This document shows, piece after piece, positions 1 to 8,667 of a DNA stretch of 64,000 nt. Positions within the stretch are counted from its first letter, which is position 1, and every line of letters starts with the position of its first letter. The stretch is from positions 1,581,001 to 1,645,000 of the forward strand of contig NZ_JIAL01000001.1 in the NCBI RefSeq assembly GCF_000688455.1, read 5' to 3'. The DNA comes from Pseudacidobacterium ailaaui (GTDB lineage: Bacteria > Acidobacteriota > Terriglobia > Terriglobales > Acidobacteriaceae). A program made the position numbers and the translations under genes. The notes beneath the pieces were generated by a model. It ran no database searches. It was not told where the DNA came from and saw only the letters and a program-made list of their open reading frames with translations.

Positions 1-1
1 G

Positions 2-3000
2 AAATTTCAGGAGCTGCTGGCCAAGCAGCCGCGCAACGCCCAGGCCCTGGCGGGGATGGGATATCTTTCCATGCGGCAGCAGGATTTTGTCTCGGCCAGT
101 GATTATTTTGAGCGGGCGCGCGCAGCCGGGGCTCATGGCCTGGAGAGTGCCATCAGCAATGCGCATTTCTGGCAGAAGATGACCGAGGCGGGCAATGAGC
201 TGGGCAATGGCCACACGGAGGCGGCCATTGCTGCCTATCACGCAGCGCTGGCGCTCAAACCGAACAGCGTGGACGCGCTGGTTGGACTGGGAAGCGCCTT
301 CCAGCAGGCCGGAGAGTATACCGATGCCGCGCAGACTCTGGACAAGGCCGTGCGGCAGGACCCACAGCGGGCCGACGCATGGCGCAACCTGTTACTGGTG
401 GAAAGCGCAGCCAACGATCCTCAGGGGGTCGCCGATGCCAATACCCGCATTCCGCGCAATGTGCGGGCGCAGTTAAGCAGCGATCCGGACTATCTGCGCG
501 TGCTGGCGCAGGCCTATCAGGCCCTGGGCCGCAAGGCCGATGCGGACAAGGTGATCTCCGAAGCACTGGCCCTGCCTTTCCCCAATGAAGGACGGGACAT
601 GCCGGTGTCCAAACAGCTACAGTATGCGGGGCTGCTGCTGGCAGCCAAGCGCTATGCACCTGCCATCCGGCTTTACCGCCAGGTGGTGGCGCAGGACCCG
701 GAGAATGCCAGCGCCTGGCGCGCTCTGATTGCGGCCGAGCATGAAAGCAACCAGGATGAAGAAGCGCTGACCACGATCGGACAGATGCCGCAAACGCTGC
801 TTGAACAGCAGCAGAATGATCCTGATTTTCTGGTGCTGGTCGGCTCGGTCTATCAGTCGCGGCACGATTATGGACGGGCAGCGAAATATCTGGAAAAGGC
901 ATTGACGGTGAATCCCAACGCTCCGCCGGGTGTTGCGCTGCAACTGGCGGACGTATACGCCGCGCAGGGGGCTACGCAGAAGGCGTACAACATTTACCGC
1001 AGCGAGCTGGACCAGGACCAGAGCAACCAGCAGGCGTGGCGTGGGCTGCTGAATGCCTTGCATCAGTCCGGGCGCGACCGCGAGGCGTTGCGGCAGATGG
1101 CCTCGATTCCGGAGGCCACCCGGCTGCGTCTGGAGGCCGACCCAGGTTATCTCCAGACGTTGGCTGCGATTGAGGTCTCAACCGGACAGGCCCAGGCCGC
1201 ACTCAGGCATTTTCAGCGCGTGCTGGACATCTATCACGACCAGAACCAGGACGTACCCGTCGGCACGCAGATCCAATATGGCTGGGTGCTGTTGAAGGCC
1301 GGGGACGACCGGAGGCTGTATGCACTGGTTTCCAGCCTGGCCGATACGCCAGAGATGACCGATGAGCAGCAGGCGGATTTTCACAATCTATGGGCGGCCT
1401 GGAGCATGGAACGCGCCAACGCCCTGCTGGCCGCCGGTGATCAGCGGCGCGCGCTGGCCATTCTCCAGACTGCGGCCCAGGCCTTTCCCGCAAACAAACA
1501 GGTCTCCGCAGCCCTGGCCGGGGCCTATCTGAAGGCCGGAGATGCCCGGCAGGCGGTGGCGATTTATGCCTCCATGGACATGGAACATGCCACGCTGGCC
1601 CAGTATCAGGGCGCCATTGGCGCGGCGCTGGCCGCCCGGGACATGAAGCACGCGCAGGATTGGCTGGAGGCGGCCCTCGCGCAATACAAACATGACCCAG
1701 CCATTCTGAAGATGGCCGCCCAGTACGAGCAGGCACGGGGAAATTCTGAGCGCGCAGCGGCCTATTATCGCGCCGCCCTGGACGCCATGGGACCGGGGCC
1801 GCAGCACGACCTTCTTTCCCCTTCCGGGCCTTCCGCGACACAGCAACTGATGCAATTGCTGGCCCCGGCGGGACGTGCGGCGGTTTCCGTGCCGGATGAG
1901 ACCCTTCAGCATGGTGTCGATGTTTCCTGGCAGAACGCTCCCAGCGAAACGACGCCGACCCTGGGTGATTTCGCAGAGACAGAGGCCGCCCAGACGGCCC
2001 CGGTGGGGAACGTGGAGCAGAACACGGCGACCCTGGACCGTTTTTCTGCCGGTGTGAACGAGGTCCCTCATGCGGCGGACCGAAATGCGGTCGATGTGGC
2101 TTCGGCCATACCGGCAGTCCCGGATGAGGCGCGGACTTCTGCCCGCATCGAATACCTGCGTCCGGCCCCGGCGGGCATGGCCTCTGTGCAGCCTGCAGCC
2201 GCGGCGCAGCAGGTACCCACCTACCGTCATCTGGGTTTCAGCAACGATCCCAATCCGGCGAGCCGTTTACAGGCCGCGGTGCAGGAGATGAATGGCCAGG
2301 CGCAGGAACCGGATTCCGGTGTCCCGGCCCCAGTGGAGCCCGCTCCGCAGAAAGACCTGCTGAGCACGCCCGCGTCCTCAGCAAAGACAAGCGAATTGCC
2401 TCCCCTTACCGGCCCCGCGCCGGCGCGAGCCGTGCGTCCCAGGACGGAGCGGGAGCAGATCGAAGACCAGTTGGCGATGATCCAGGGAGCTTCGAGCGGC
2501 TGGATCGGAGGCTCCTCCGGGGTGGACTATCGCAGCGGCCAGCCGGGATTTGACCGTTTGGCAAATTACACGACGCAGATTGAAAGCTCTGGAATGATCG
2601 CCCCGAACGTGCGCGCTACGGTCATCGCCCGTCCGGTGCTTCTGGATTCGGGCTCGGCCACCAGCACCACCACGTTTCAGCAGGGCACTCTGCCTGCAAA
2701 TACGCTGCCCTATCTGCAATCGGCGGCGGGAATTGGCGGCGAGTTTCAATTGCGCGCCCCCTCTTTCGGGCTGAGTCTCGGATATACGCCGCATGGCTTT
2801 CTGATTGAGAACACCATCGGCAGCGTTTATGTCCACCCGCCACAATCGCATTTCACGCTCAACTTTGACCGTGCTCCTATTTTGGACACGCAACTCTCCT
2901 ATGCCGGGCTGCGCGATCTTGGCAGCAAGGGGCCCACATATCTGGGCAATGTATGGGGTGGGGTTGTGGCCAATGGCGGGGAGCTACAGCTTGCCTTCGG

Positions 3001-3619
3001 AGATGCCCGCTCCGGATGGTATATCCAGGGCGGTGGACAGTACATTACCGGAAAACATGTGCAGGACAATCGCCGGATGGACGGAGATGCGGGGGCCTAC
3101 TGGCAGGTCTGGCAGCATCCTGACTACGGTACGCTAACGCTGGGCACGAACTTCTTTGGAATGCACTATGACCATAACCTGCGCTACTTTACGTATGGGC
3201 AGGGTGGATACTTCAGTCCAGCGGCCTACATGCTGGCAGGCGTGCCCTTTACGTTCAACGGACACCACGGCCCACGCTTCCACTACCGGGTGATGGGCAG
3301 CTTTGGTGTGCAGGCGTTTCAGGAAAATTCCACGCCCTACTATCCGCTGGACCCCGCCATCCAGTACGCCCGGGACAATCCTTACTATCCGGAGAACACG
3401 AGCGTCAGCGGGAACTATAGCCTGGATGCAGAAGGCGCATATGCCATTGCAGAAAAGTGGTATGTGGGCGGGTATCTGAACTTTAACAATACGCGGGACT
3501 ACGCAGAGAACAAAGTCGGCTTTTATGTGCGCTATCTCTTCCGTCCGCAGCCGACCGGGGAAAACGGCCCGACGGGCCTCTTCCCGATCCAGGGCCTGCG
3601 CCCGCTTCAAGTGCCATAG
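2..3619 (+). CDS. bcsC: Cellulose synthase outer-membrane subunit BcsC, 5' end outside the window
   Basis: The reading frame is open from base 2, so the start lies upstream; 1205 residues are visible. The first 600 or so are tetratricopeptide repeats (repeated A-L-x-P-N and G-x-A-Y patterns). A Pro/Ala-rich linker follows, encoded at about 1830-2500. The last 330 residues match the BcsC C-terminal barrel domain, with RATVIARPV near its start and aromatic, glycine-rich segments such as WQVWQHPDYGTLTLG and YFSPAAYMLAGVPF. In known systems the periplasmic TPR part contacts the synthase and peptidoglycan, and the barrel exports the glucan. The neighbouring bcs genes would lie to the left. Family assignment is firm; cellulose as the product is inferred from the family. 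Confidence 0.93.
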   Translation, partial: KFQELLAKQPRNAQALAGMGYLSMRQQDFVSASDYFERARAAGAHGLESAISNAHFWQKMTEAGNELGNGHTEAAIAAYHAALALKPNSVDALVGLGSAFQQAGEYTDAAQTLDKAVRQDPQRADAWRNLLLVESAANDPQGVADANTRIPRNVRAQLSSDPDYLRVLAQAYQALGRKADADKVISEALALPFPNEGRDMPVSKQLQYAGLLLAAKRYAPAIRLYRQVVAQDPENASAWRALIAAEHESNQDEEALTTIGQMPQTLLEQQQNDPDFLVLVGSVYQSRHDYGRAAKYLEKALTVNPNAPPGVALQLADVYAAQGATQKAYNIYRSELDQDQSNQQAWRGLLNALHQSGRDREALRQMASIPEATRLRLEADPGYLQTLAAIEVSTGQAQAALRHFQRVLDIYHDQNQDVPVGTQIQYGWVLLKAGDDRRLYALVSSLADTPEMTDEQQADFHNLWAAWSMERANALLAAGDQRRALAILQTAAQAFPANKQVSAALAGAYLKAGDARQAVAIYASMDMEHATLAQYQGAIGAALAARDMKHAQDWLEAALAQYKHDPAILKMAAQYEQARGNSERAAAYYRAALDAMGPGPQHDLLSPSGPSATQQLMQLLAPAGRAAVSVPDETLQHGVDVSWQNAPSETTPTLGDFAETEAAQTAPVGNVEQNTATLDRFSAGVNEVPHAADRNAVDVASAIPAVPDEARTSARIEYLRPAPAGMASVQPAAAAQQVPTYRHLGFSNDPNPASRLQAAVQEMNGQAQEPDSGVPAPVEPAPQKDLLSTPASSAKTSELPPLTGPAPARAVRPRTEREQIEDQLAMIQGASSGWIGGSSGVDYRSGQPGFDRLANYTTQIESSGMIAPNVRATVIARPVLLDSGSATSTTTFQQGTLPANTLPYLQSAAGIGGEFQLRAPSFGLSLGYTPHGFLIENTIGSVYVHPPQSHFTLNFDRAPILDTQLSYAGLRDLGSKGPTYLGNVWGGVVANGGELQLAFGDARSGWYIQGGGQYITGKHVQDNRRMDGDAGAYWQVWQHPDYGTLTLGTNFFGMHYDHNLRYFTYGQGGYFSPAAYMLAGVPFTFNGHHGPRFHYRVMGSFGVQAFQENSTPYYPLDPAIQYARDNPYYPENTSVSGNYSLDAEGAYAIAEKWYVGGYLNFNNTRDYAENKVGFYVRYLFRPQPTGENGPTGLFPIQGLRPLQVP

Positions 3620-3781
3620 ACCAGTGCCGTGTGCCGCCCCTGTCTCAGAGGCGAGCCGCGCGGAGGATTTTTGTGTGGCTGCAATTCGGCGATGCGCAGT
3701 GTTGAAGGATTCCGGGGCAGCATCGTATGAGTAAGAGTGGGTGGTCCGCTTCTGGTGGACCTGCCGGACCGCCCGCAGTCT

Positions 3782-5185
3782 ATGGAAACAGCAATGGCCC
3801 CAGCTCCACAGACCGAAGCCCTGCCCGTTGTAGAACGCGACGGTTATCGCTTTCCTCCTGGCCTTGCCTACAACCTTCCGCTGTATGTTTTGCGGCGCTT
3901 TTTCAAAGTCGGCAATCCGATTCGGCTTTTTGAATACCTGGCGGAGACCTACGGGCCACATTCCTATTACCGGATTGGTCCCAGCCATGTCGTCGTGCTG
4001 CAGGACCCTGAGATGGTGCGGGAAGTGCTGATTGTGCAGCCGCAGAATTTCATCAAGGAGCGTACACAGCGGCGGATGAAGATCCTGCTGGGTGAGGGCC
4101 TCATTACCGCCGATGGAGAAGCCCATAAACGGCAGCGGCGCATTGTGGCCCCGGCCTTCCATCGTCAGCGCATTCAGGCCTACGCCGGCATGATGGTGGA
4201 CCGCGCCGTCGTGATGCGGGAGCAATGGAGACCGGGGACGGAGATCGATGTGGCCGCAGAGATGATGCGGCTGGCGCTGCAAATCGTGGCGCGCACGCTG
4301 TTTGATACCGATGTTACGTCCGACGTGCAGCGCATCAACGACGAGGTCAACGCCATTATGCGGCTGTACAACTTTCTGGTGGCGCTGCCTCGGGCTGAGA
4401 TCTTGCTCAACCTGCCGGTCCCTGGGTTGATGCGTTTCCGGCGCGCGCGTCGACGTCTGGACGAGGTGGTCTATCGCATGATTGCGGAGCACCGCCGCTC
4501 CGGTAAAGACTCAGGGGACCTGCTTTCCATGCTGCTGGCTTCAAGAGACGACGAGGCGGACCATTCCGGTATGAGTAACAGGCAGCTTCGCGACGAGGTG
4601 CTGACCATCTTTCTGGCTGGATATGAGACGGTCGCCAACGCGCTGGCCTGGACCTGGCTGCTGCTGGCAGAGAACCCGGATGCAGAGCGCCGACTGCATG
4701 AGGAACTGGACGAGGTCCTGCAAGGCAGGGTGCCGCAGCTTTCCGATATTCCCAATCTGCGCTATTGCGAAATGGTCCTGGCGGAGTCGATGCGTCTGTA
4801 TCCGCCAGCCTGGGCGATGGGGCGTCAGGCCATCCGCGACGTGGAGCTCGGCCCCTACCGGCTGCCGGCCGGATGCTATGTTTTCTTCAGCCAGTACATC
4901 ATCCAGCGGCGCGCGGAATATTTTCCCGATCCCCTGAAGTTCGATCCTGGACGTTTCACCCCTGAACAGAAGCAGCAACGTCCGCGGTTTGCTTATTTTC
5001 CTTTTGGTGGAGGAAGCCGGCAGTGTATTGGCGAGTCCTTCGCGTGGATGGAGGCCGTGCTGATTCTGGCGACGATGGCGCAGCGCTGGCGTCTGCGTCT
5101 GGTTCCTGGGCAGCGCATTGAGGTGCAGCCGAAGATCACGCTGCGTCCGAAGTATGGGGTCCGCGTGGTCCCGGAGCTGCGCTGA
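3782..5185 (+). CDS. Cytochrome P450
   Basis: A complete P450 fold is recognisable. It has an I-helix oxygen-binding motif (LAGYET, where AGxET is expected), the K-helix ExxR (ESMR), a PERF-like segment (DPGRFTPE) and the heme loop FPFGGGSRQCIG, whose Cys ligand is encoded at 5024-5026. There is no N-terminal membrane anchor, so the enzyme should be cytosolic and depend on separate redox partners, none of which are in the window. Sequence style is CYP4/CYP102-like, which often means fatty-acid or terpenoid hydroxylation, but the substrate cannot be read from this. The start is uncertain: ATG 3782 and an in-frame GTG at 3737 are both possible and neither has a strong ribosome binding site. It converges on the sugar operon to its right. 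Confidence 0.9.
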   Translation: METAMAPAPQTEALPVVERDGYRFPPGLAYNLPLYVLRRFFKVGNPIRLFEYLAETYGPHSYYRIGPSHVVVLQDPEMVREVLIVQPQNFIKERTQRRMKILLGEGLITADGEAHKRQRRIVAPAFHRQRIQAYAGMMVDRAVVMREQWRPGTEIDVAAEMMRLALQIVARTLFDTDVTSDVQRINDEVNAIMRLYNFLVALPRAEILLNLPVPGLMRFRRARRRLDEVVYRMIAEHRRSGKDSGDLLSMLLASRDDEADHSGMSNRQLRDEVLTIFLAGYETVANALAWTWLLLAENPDAERRLHEELDEVLQGRVPQLSDIPNLRYCEMVLAESMRLYPPAWAMGRQAIRDVELGPYRLPAGCYVFFSQYIIQRRAEYFPDPLKFDPGRFTPEQKQQRPRFAYFPFGGGSRQCIGESFAWMEAVLILATMAQRWRLRLVPGQRIEVQPKITLRPKYGVRVVPELR

Positions 5186-5204
5186 GCTGCCGGAACGGCA
5201 GAGG

Positions 5205-6335
5205 TCACTGTTGCCTCGGGACGATTTGGTCCAGCGCTGCCTGAAGGTGCAGGCAGACCAGGTCCATGTCCGCCTCTGAGAGGCGGTTGTAAAAGGGCAG
5301 CGCGAGTGTGCGCTGGCCCACATGTTCGGTCGTGGGCAGGGGTTGGGCCGGAAGGATGCTGCGATAGGCAGGCTGCAGATGTACTGGGGCGAAGTATCGG
5401 GCACAGCCGATGCCTGCGGCATGAAGAAGACGATAGACCGTGTCTCGGTCTGAGGGGCCGAAGGTGTCGGCGAGCCGGACCACATAGACAAACCAGCTCA
5501 TACGTCCGCCAGGGAAGTCCAGCGGCGGCAGAATGAGGCGGGGATCACGACGCAGGCGCTGGTGATATCGCCCGGCCACTGCTTCACGTGCAGCGAGCAT
5601 GCTTTCCAGGCGCCGCATCTGGCTGCAACCCAGAGCACAGGCCATTTCGGACAGGCGGTAGTTATAGCCCACGCGCCCATGCTCAAGCCACTCGCGGGAA
5701 TCGTATCGGCCCTGGTTGCGAAGGGCGCGGCACTCCCGGGCCACCTCAGGGTGCGGTGTGAGGACCATGCCGCCTTCGCCGGTGGTGATCTGCTTGTTGG
5801 GGTAGAAGGCGAAGACGGAGGCATCAGCAAACGAGCCGGCCTTTTTCCCCTGATACTCTGCACCCAGGGCCTCGCAGGCGTCTTCGATGACCCTCAGGCG
5901 GTGTTTGCGGGCGAGGGCGAGCAGGGCGTCCATCGGTGCCGGGCGGCCAAAGGTGTGGACCACGAGGATGGCGCGGGTGCGGGGTGTGATGGCCGCTTCA
6001 ACACGGGCCGGATCAAGATTCAGGGTCGCGGCTTCAATGTCTACAAAGACAGGCTTCGCTCCTACAAAGCAGACGGCGTTAGCAGCGGCAATAAATGTGA
6101 ATGAGGGCAGGATGACTTCATCGCCTGCACCGATGCCGAGGGCGAGAAGGGCCAGATGGAGTCCGGCTGTGCCGGAGCTGACGGCCACAGCATAGGGCAG
6201 TCCGATGTATTCGGAAAAGAGTGTTTCAAATTCCTCCTGCCTGGGGCCGATGCTCAGGCGGGTACTGCGCAGCACAGAGAGCACGGCTTCGATGTCTGGG
6301 TCCTGGAGGTCTGGCTGCGAGAGAGGGACCTTCAT
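5205..6335 (-). CDS. DegT/DnrJ/EryC1/StrS-family sugar aminotransferase
   Basis: This 376-residue PLP enzyme has the family's usual length. The substrate-binding segment SSGTAGLHLAL is near residue 53, EDACEALGAEY near 151, and the PLP lysine is Lys181 in FYPNKQITTGEGG. Such enzymes convert a 4-keto (or 3-keto) nucleotide sugar into the amino sugar using glutamate. It is the last gene of a minus-strand operon and overlaps the epimerase gene by 4 nt (ATGA), so the two are probably translationally coupled. With the upstream 4,6-dehydratase it would give a UDP-4-amino-4,6-dideoxy sugar (LegC/PglE-like role). No acetyltransferase is adjacent. The stereochemistry of the product cannot be read from the sequence. 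Confidence 0.9.
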   Translation of the reverse strand: MKVPLSQPDLQDPDIEAVLSVLRSTRLSIGPRQEEFETLFSEYIGLPYAVAVSSGTAGLHLALLALGIGAGDEVILPSFTFIAAANAVCFVGAKPVFVDIEAATLNLDPARVEAAITPRTRAILVVHTFGRPAPMDALLALARKHRLRVIEDACEALGAEYQGKKAGSFADASVFAFYPNKQITTGEGGMVLTPHPEVARECRALRNQGRYDSREWLEHGRVGYNYRLSEMACALGCSQMRRLESMLAAREAVAGRYHQRLRRDPRLILPPLDFPGGRMSWFVYVVRLADTFGPSDRDTVYRLLHAAGIGCARYFAPVHLQPAYRSILPAQPLPTTEHVGQRTLALPFYNRLSEADMDLVCLHLQAALDQIVPRQQ

Positions 6336-7489
6336 GCCGTCTCCAAGATGTGACCGCGTTTGAACAGAAGTGTTTCTGGCCCCGGGAGGGTGGTCAGCAC
6401 CTGGACGATGCGTTCGGCGGCATGGCCGTCTCCATAAGGATTGGTCATTGTCTGAATGGCCCGGAGAAAATCGGAAGACTGCGCCTGCCGGACCTTTTCA
6501 AGAATGGACCCTGCGTCCGGAGCGGCATCAAGAACGTTGGGACCGTGCTCGCGGCCCTGCTGTCGCATTCCCACATTGATGGTGGGCAGAGCAAACGATC
6601 CGGATTCCATGATGCCGCTGCTCGAATTGCCAATCATGAGGTGGACGCAACGCAGAAGGCCCCAGTAGGTGACCGCGGGAAGATTGATGAAGAGACGGCC
6701 ATGTCCGCGCTGGTGAAGAAAGCTCCTGGTGCGTTCGATGAGATGGCGGCTCCCCGCATCGGCATTGGGGTAGCAGAAGAGGACCTGGTCGGGCAGAGCA
6801 GCCAGCGCTTCAAACAAGGCACTGGTCTCACTGGTGGTGTCGCGCAGCAGGGTCACCGGATGATAGGCGACGAGCACTGTGGGTACGGAGAGGTCGAGGT
6901 TGAGGGCCTGTTCCAGTTCCTCACGGGAAGGCAGGCGGCTGCGGCGGAGATGGTCAAGTGAAGGCGCTCCGGCACGATGAACGCGCCACGGCTCCTCGCC
7001 CATACGGATGACACGCTGGCGGGCGAGTTCGGTCGAGGTGAAATGGATGTGCGCCATTTTGGTGAGGGCGTTGCGGACGGCGTCATCAATGGCCCCTTCG
7101 CTGACCTCTCCACCTTCGATGTGCGCGATGGGAATGCGAAGGGCGAGCGCGACGGAGGCAGGCGCAAGCATCTCGTAGCGGTCGGCAATCAGCAGAAGCA
7201 GATCGGGGCGCATCTGTCCCAGCACGTCGGCCAGGGAAAGGATGCCGACGCCGATGCTCTTGGCCATGCCGATGTCGGTGTCTGAGCTGAGCAGGCATTC
7301 GAGCCGGGCCGCGATAGGAAAGCCATCGGCCTCAATTTCGCTGACGGTGCAGCCAAATTCGGGAGAGAGGTGCGCGGCGAGCACGATCAGTTTCAGGTCC
7401 ACGCCGGGATGGGCCTGGAGGTCTTTGAGCGGCCAGTACAGATGGCTGTAATCAGCGCGGGAAGTTGTGATGACTGCGATTCGTTTCAT
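6332..7489 (-). CDS. UDP-N-acetylglucosamine 2-epimerase, hydrolysing type (NeuC/LegG-like)
   Basis: The 385-residue protein has the NeuC/LegG/NnaA signature: DRYE at residues 103-106, HIEGGE at 123-128, then a stretch close to GAIDDxxRxAxTKMAHxHF, and SSGIMES in the C-terminal UDP-binding half. Known members hydrolyse UDP-GlcNAc to ManNAc plus UDP, or UDP-diNAc-bacillosamine to the 2,4-diamino mannose analogue used for legionaminic acid. The 4,6-dehydratase and aminotransferase on either side favour the second (LegG) role. Both junctions are 4-nt overlaps. No sialate/legionaminate synthase (NeuB/LegI) or CMP-transferase lies in the window, so the final product is open. Confidence 0.88.
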   Translation of the reverse strand: MKRIAVITTSRADYSHLYWPLKDLQAHPGVDLKLIVLAAHLSPEFGCTVSEIEADGFPIAARLECLLSSDTDIGMAKSIGVGILSLADVLGQMRPDLLLLIADRYEMLAPASVALALRIPIAHIEGGEVSEGAIDDAVRNALTKMAHIHFTSTELARQRVIRMGEEPWRVHRAGAPSLDHLRRSRLPSREELEQALNLDLSVPTVLVAYHPVTLLRDTTSETSALFEALAALPDQVLFCYPNADAGSRHLIERTRSFLHQRGHGRLFINLPAVTYWGLLRCVHLMIGNSSSGIMESGSFALPTINVGMRQQGREHGPNVLDAAPDAGSILEKVRQAQSSDFLRAIQTMTNPYGDGHAAERIVQVLTTLPGPETLLFKRGHILETA

Positions 7490-8559
7490 GATGTGGGGAC
7501 CTTTTGCAACAGGTCTGCGCTGGGGCGGTATTCGGGAACCAGGGCGGTAAGGGACTGAAGGAGCAGACCCAGGTCCCGCGTGCGGAGGGCCTGCTCCAGA
7601 GCATCCATCCGGAGCTGAAGCTCGGTTTCAGGCATCGAGCGGAAGAGAACACGCCGGAGGGTACCCTCTGGCTCTGTCTCAAGCGATTCGTCTTCCGAGA
7701 GCAGGGACTCCTGAAGCTTTTCACCGGGACGGAGCTGGGTGTAGAGGATCTCGACCGGGCGGTGATGTTTTTCCATCAGGAAGCGGGCCAGCTCTTCAAT
7801 GCGGTGCGGGCCATTGAGTGGAGGAACCAGGACCGTGGAGTGCACGGACAGGGCCGCCGCGGCCTGAAGCAGGGAGACGGCTTCGGAAAGGGTCATGAAG
7901 TAGCGTGCTGCCTGTGGATGTGTAATGGTAACGGGGCCACCGCTGGCGATCTGTTTTTCAAAAAGCGGCACGACACTGCCGGAAGATCCAAGAACATTCC
8001 CCAGGCGGACGGCCTTGGCCTGTGTGCGGGAGTGGTTTGCGAGTACGAGAAGCTCGGCCACCCGTTTGGTTGCACCCATGACGCTGCAAGGGCCGGCGGC
8101 CTTGTCCGTCGAGAGCAGAATGAGCTGCTCTGCCCCATAGCGCGCAGTGGCGCGGAGGACCGATTGCGTGCCCAGAACATTCGTATACGCCGCAGTGAAG
8201 GCGTTCTTTTCCATCAGAGGAACGTGTTTGCAGGCAGCGGCATGGAAGACGACCTGAGGGCGGAATGCGGAAAAGACCTCTTCCAGCAGGGCCTCATTGC
8301 AGACATCACCGACCAGGCTGTGATGGCCGTCTCCCAGGTGCGAATCGAGATCGTAGATGCTTTTTTCTGAGGAGTCGAGCAAGACAAGGGCGGCCGGATT
8401 GAGATGCCTGCAGGCCTGGGCCAGGGAAGAGCCGATGCAGCCCCCCGCTCCGGTGATGAGAATGCGCTTTCCCGCCAGGGCCTTGCGGACCGTCACCGGA
8501 CAGACGGTGATGGGGGGCCGGCGGAGGAACTCTTCCCAGTAGAATGGAATCTCAGTCAT
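7486..8559 (-). CDS. NDP-sugar 4,6-dehydratase of the CapD/FlaA1 group (LegB/PseB-like)
   Basis: This is a short-chain-dehydrogenase-fold enzyme without the membrane domain of WbpM/PglF. A Rossmann motif GAGGCIGS lies about 41-48 residues in (counting from a GTG at 8571), the catalytic STDK at 154-157 and SVMGATKR at 163-170, where the Met and Lys are expected to complete the FlaA1-type active site. RLGNVLGSSGSVVP and the C-terminal dehydratase part follow. Members remove water from UDP-GlcNAc to give the 4-keto-6-deoxy sugar. The segment AAGPCSVMG differs from the commoner AxNPTSVMG. It is the first gene of the three-gene operon. ATG 8559 is preferred; the GTG at 8571 is the alternative and neither has a clear ribosome binding site. 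Confidence 0.82.
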   Translation of the reverse strand: MTEIPFYWEEFLRRPPITVCPVTVRKALAGKRILITGAGGCIGSSLAQACRHLNPAALVLLDSSEKSIYDLDSHLGDGHHSLVGDVCNEALLEEVFSAFRPQVVFHAAACKHVPLMEKNAFTAAYTNVLGTQSVLRATARYGAEQLILLSTDKAAGPCSVMGATKRVAELLVLANHSRTQAKAVRLGNVLGSSGSVVPLFEKQIASGGPVTITHPQAARYFMTLSEAVSLLQAAAALSVHSTVLVPPLNGPHRIEELARFLMEKHHRPVEILYTQLRPGEKLQESLLSEDESLETEPEGTLRRVLFRSMPETELQLRMDALEQALRTRDLGLLLQSLTALVPEYRPSADLLQKVPTS

Positions 8560-8667
8560 GCTTTGTACCACAGGCAGTCAGGCAAGCCTCCGCGGAGACA
8601 TGGATCCAGTGCCCTCTCTTGAATTTTATCGGTCCCATCCCGAATTGCGGCGCGAAGGAAAAAGCTG

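Noticed and set aside
3134-4492. A 452-codon minus-strand frame spanning the end of bcsC and the P450 gene
   Set aside because: It crosses two well-supported genes on the other strand and shows no domain.
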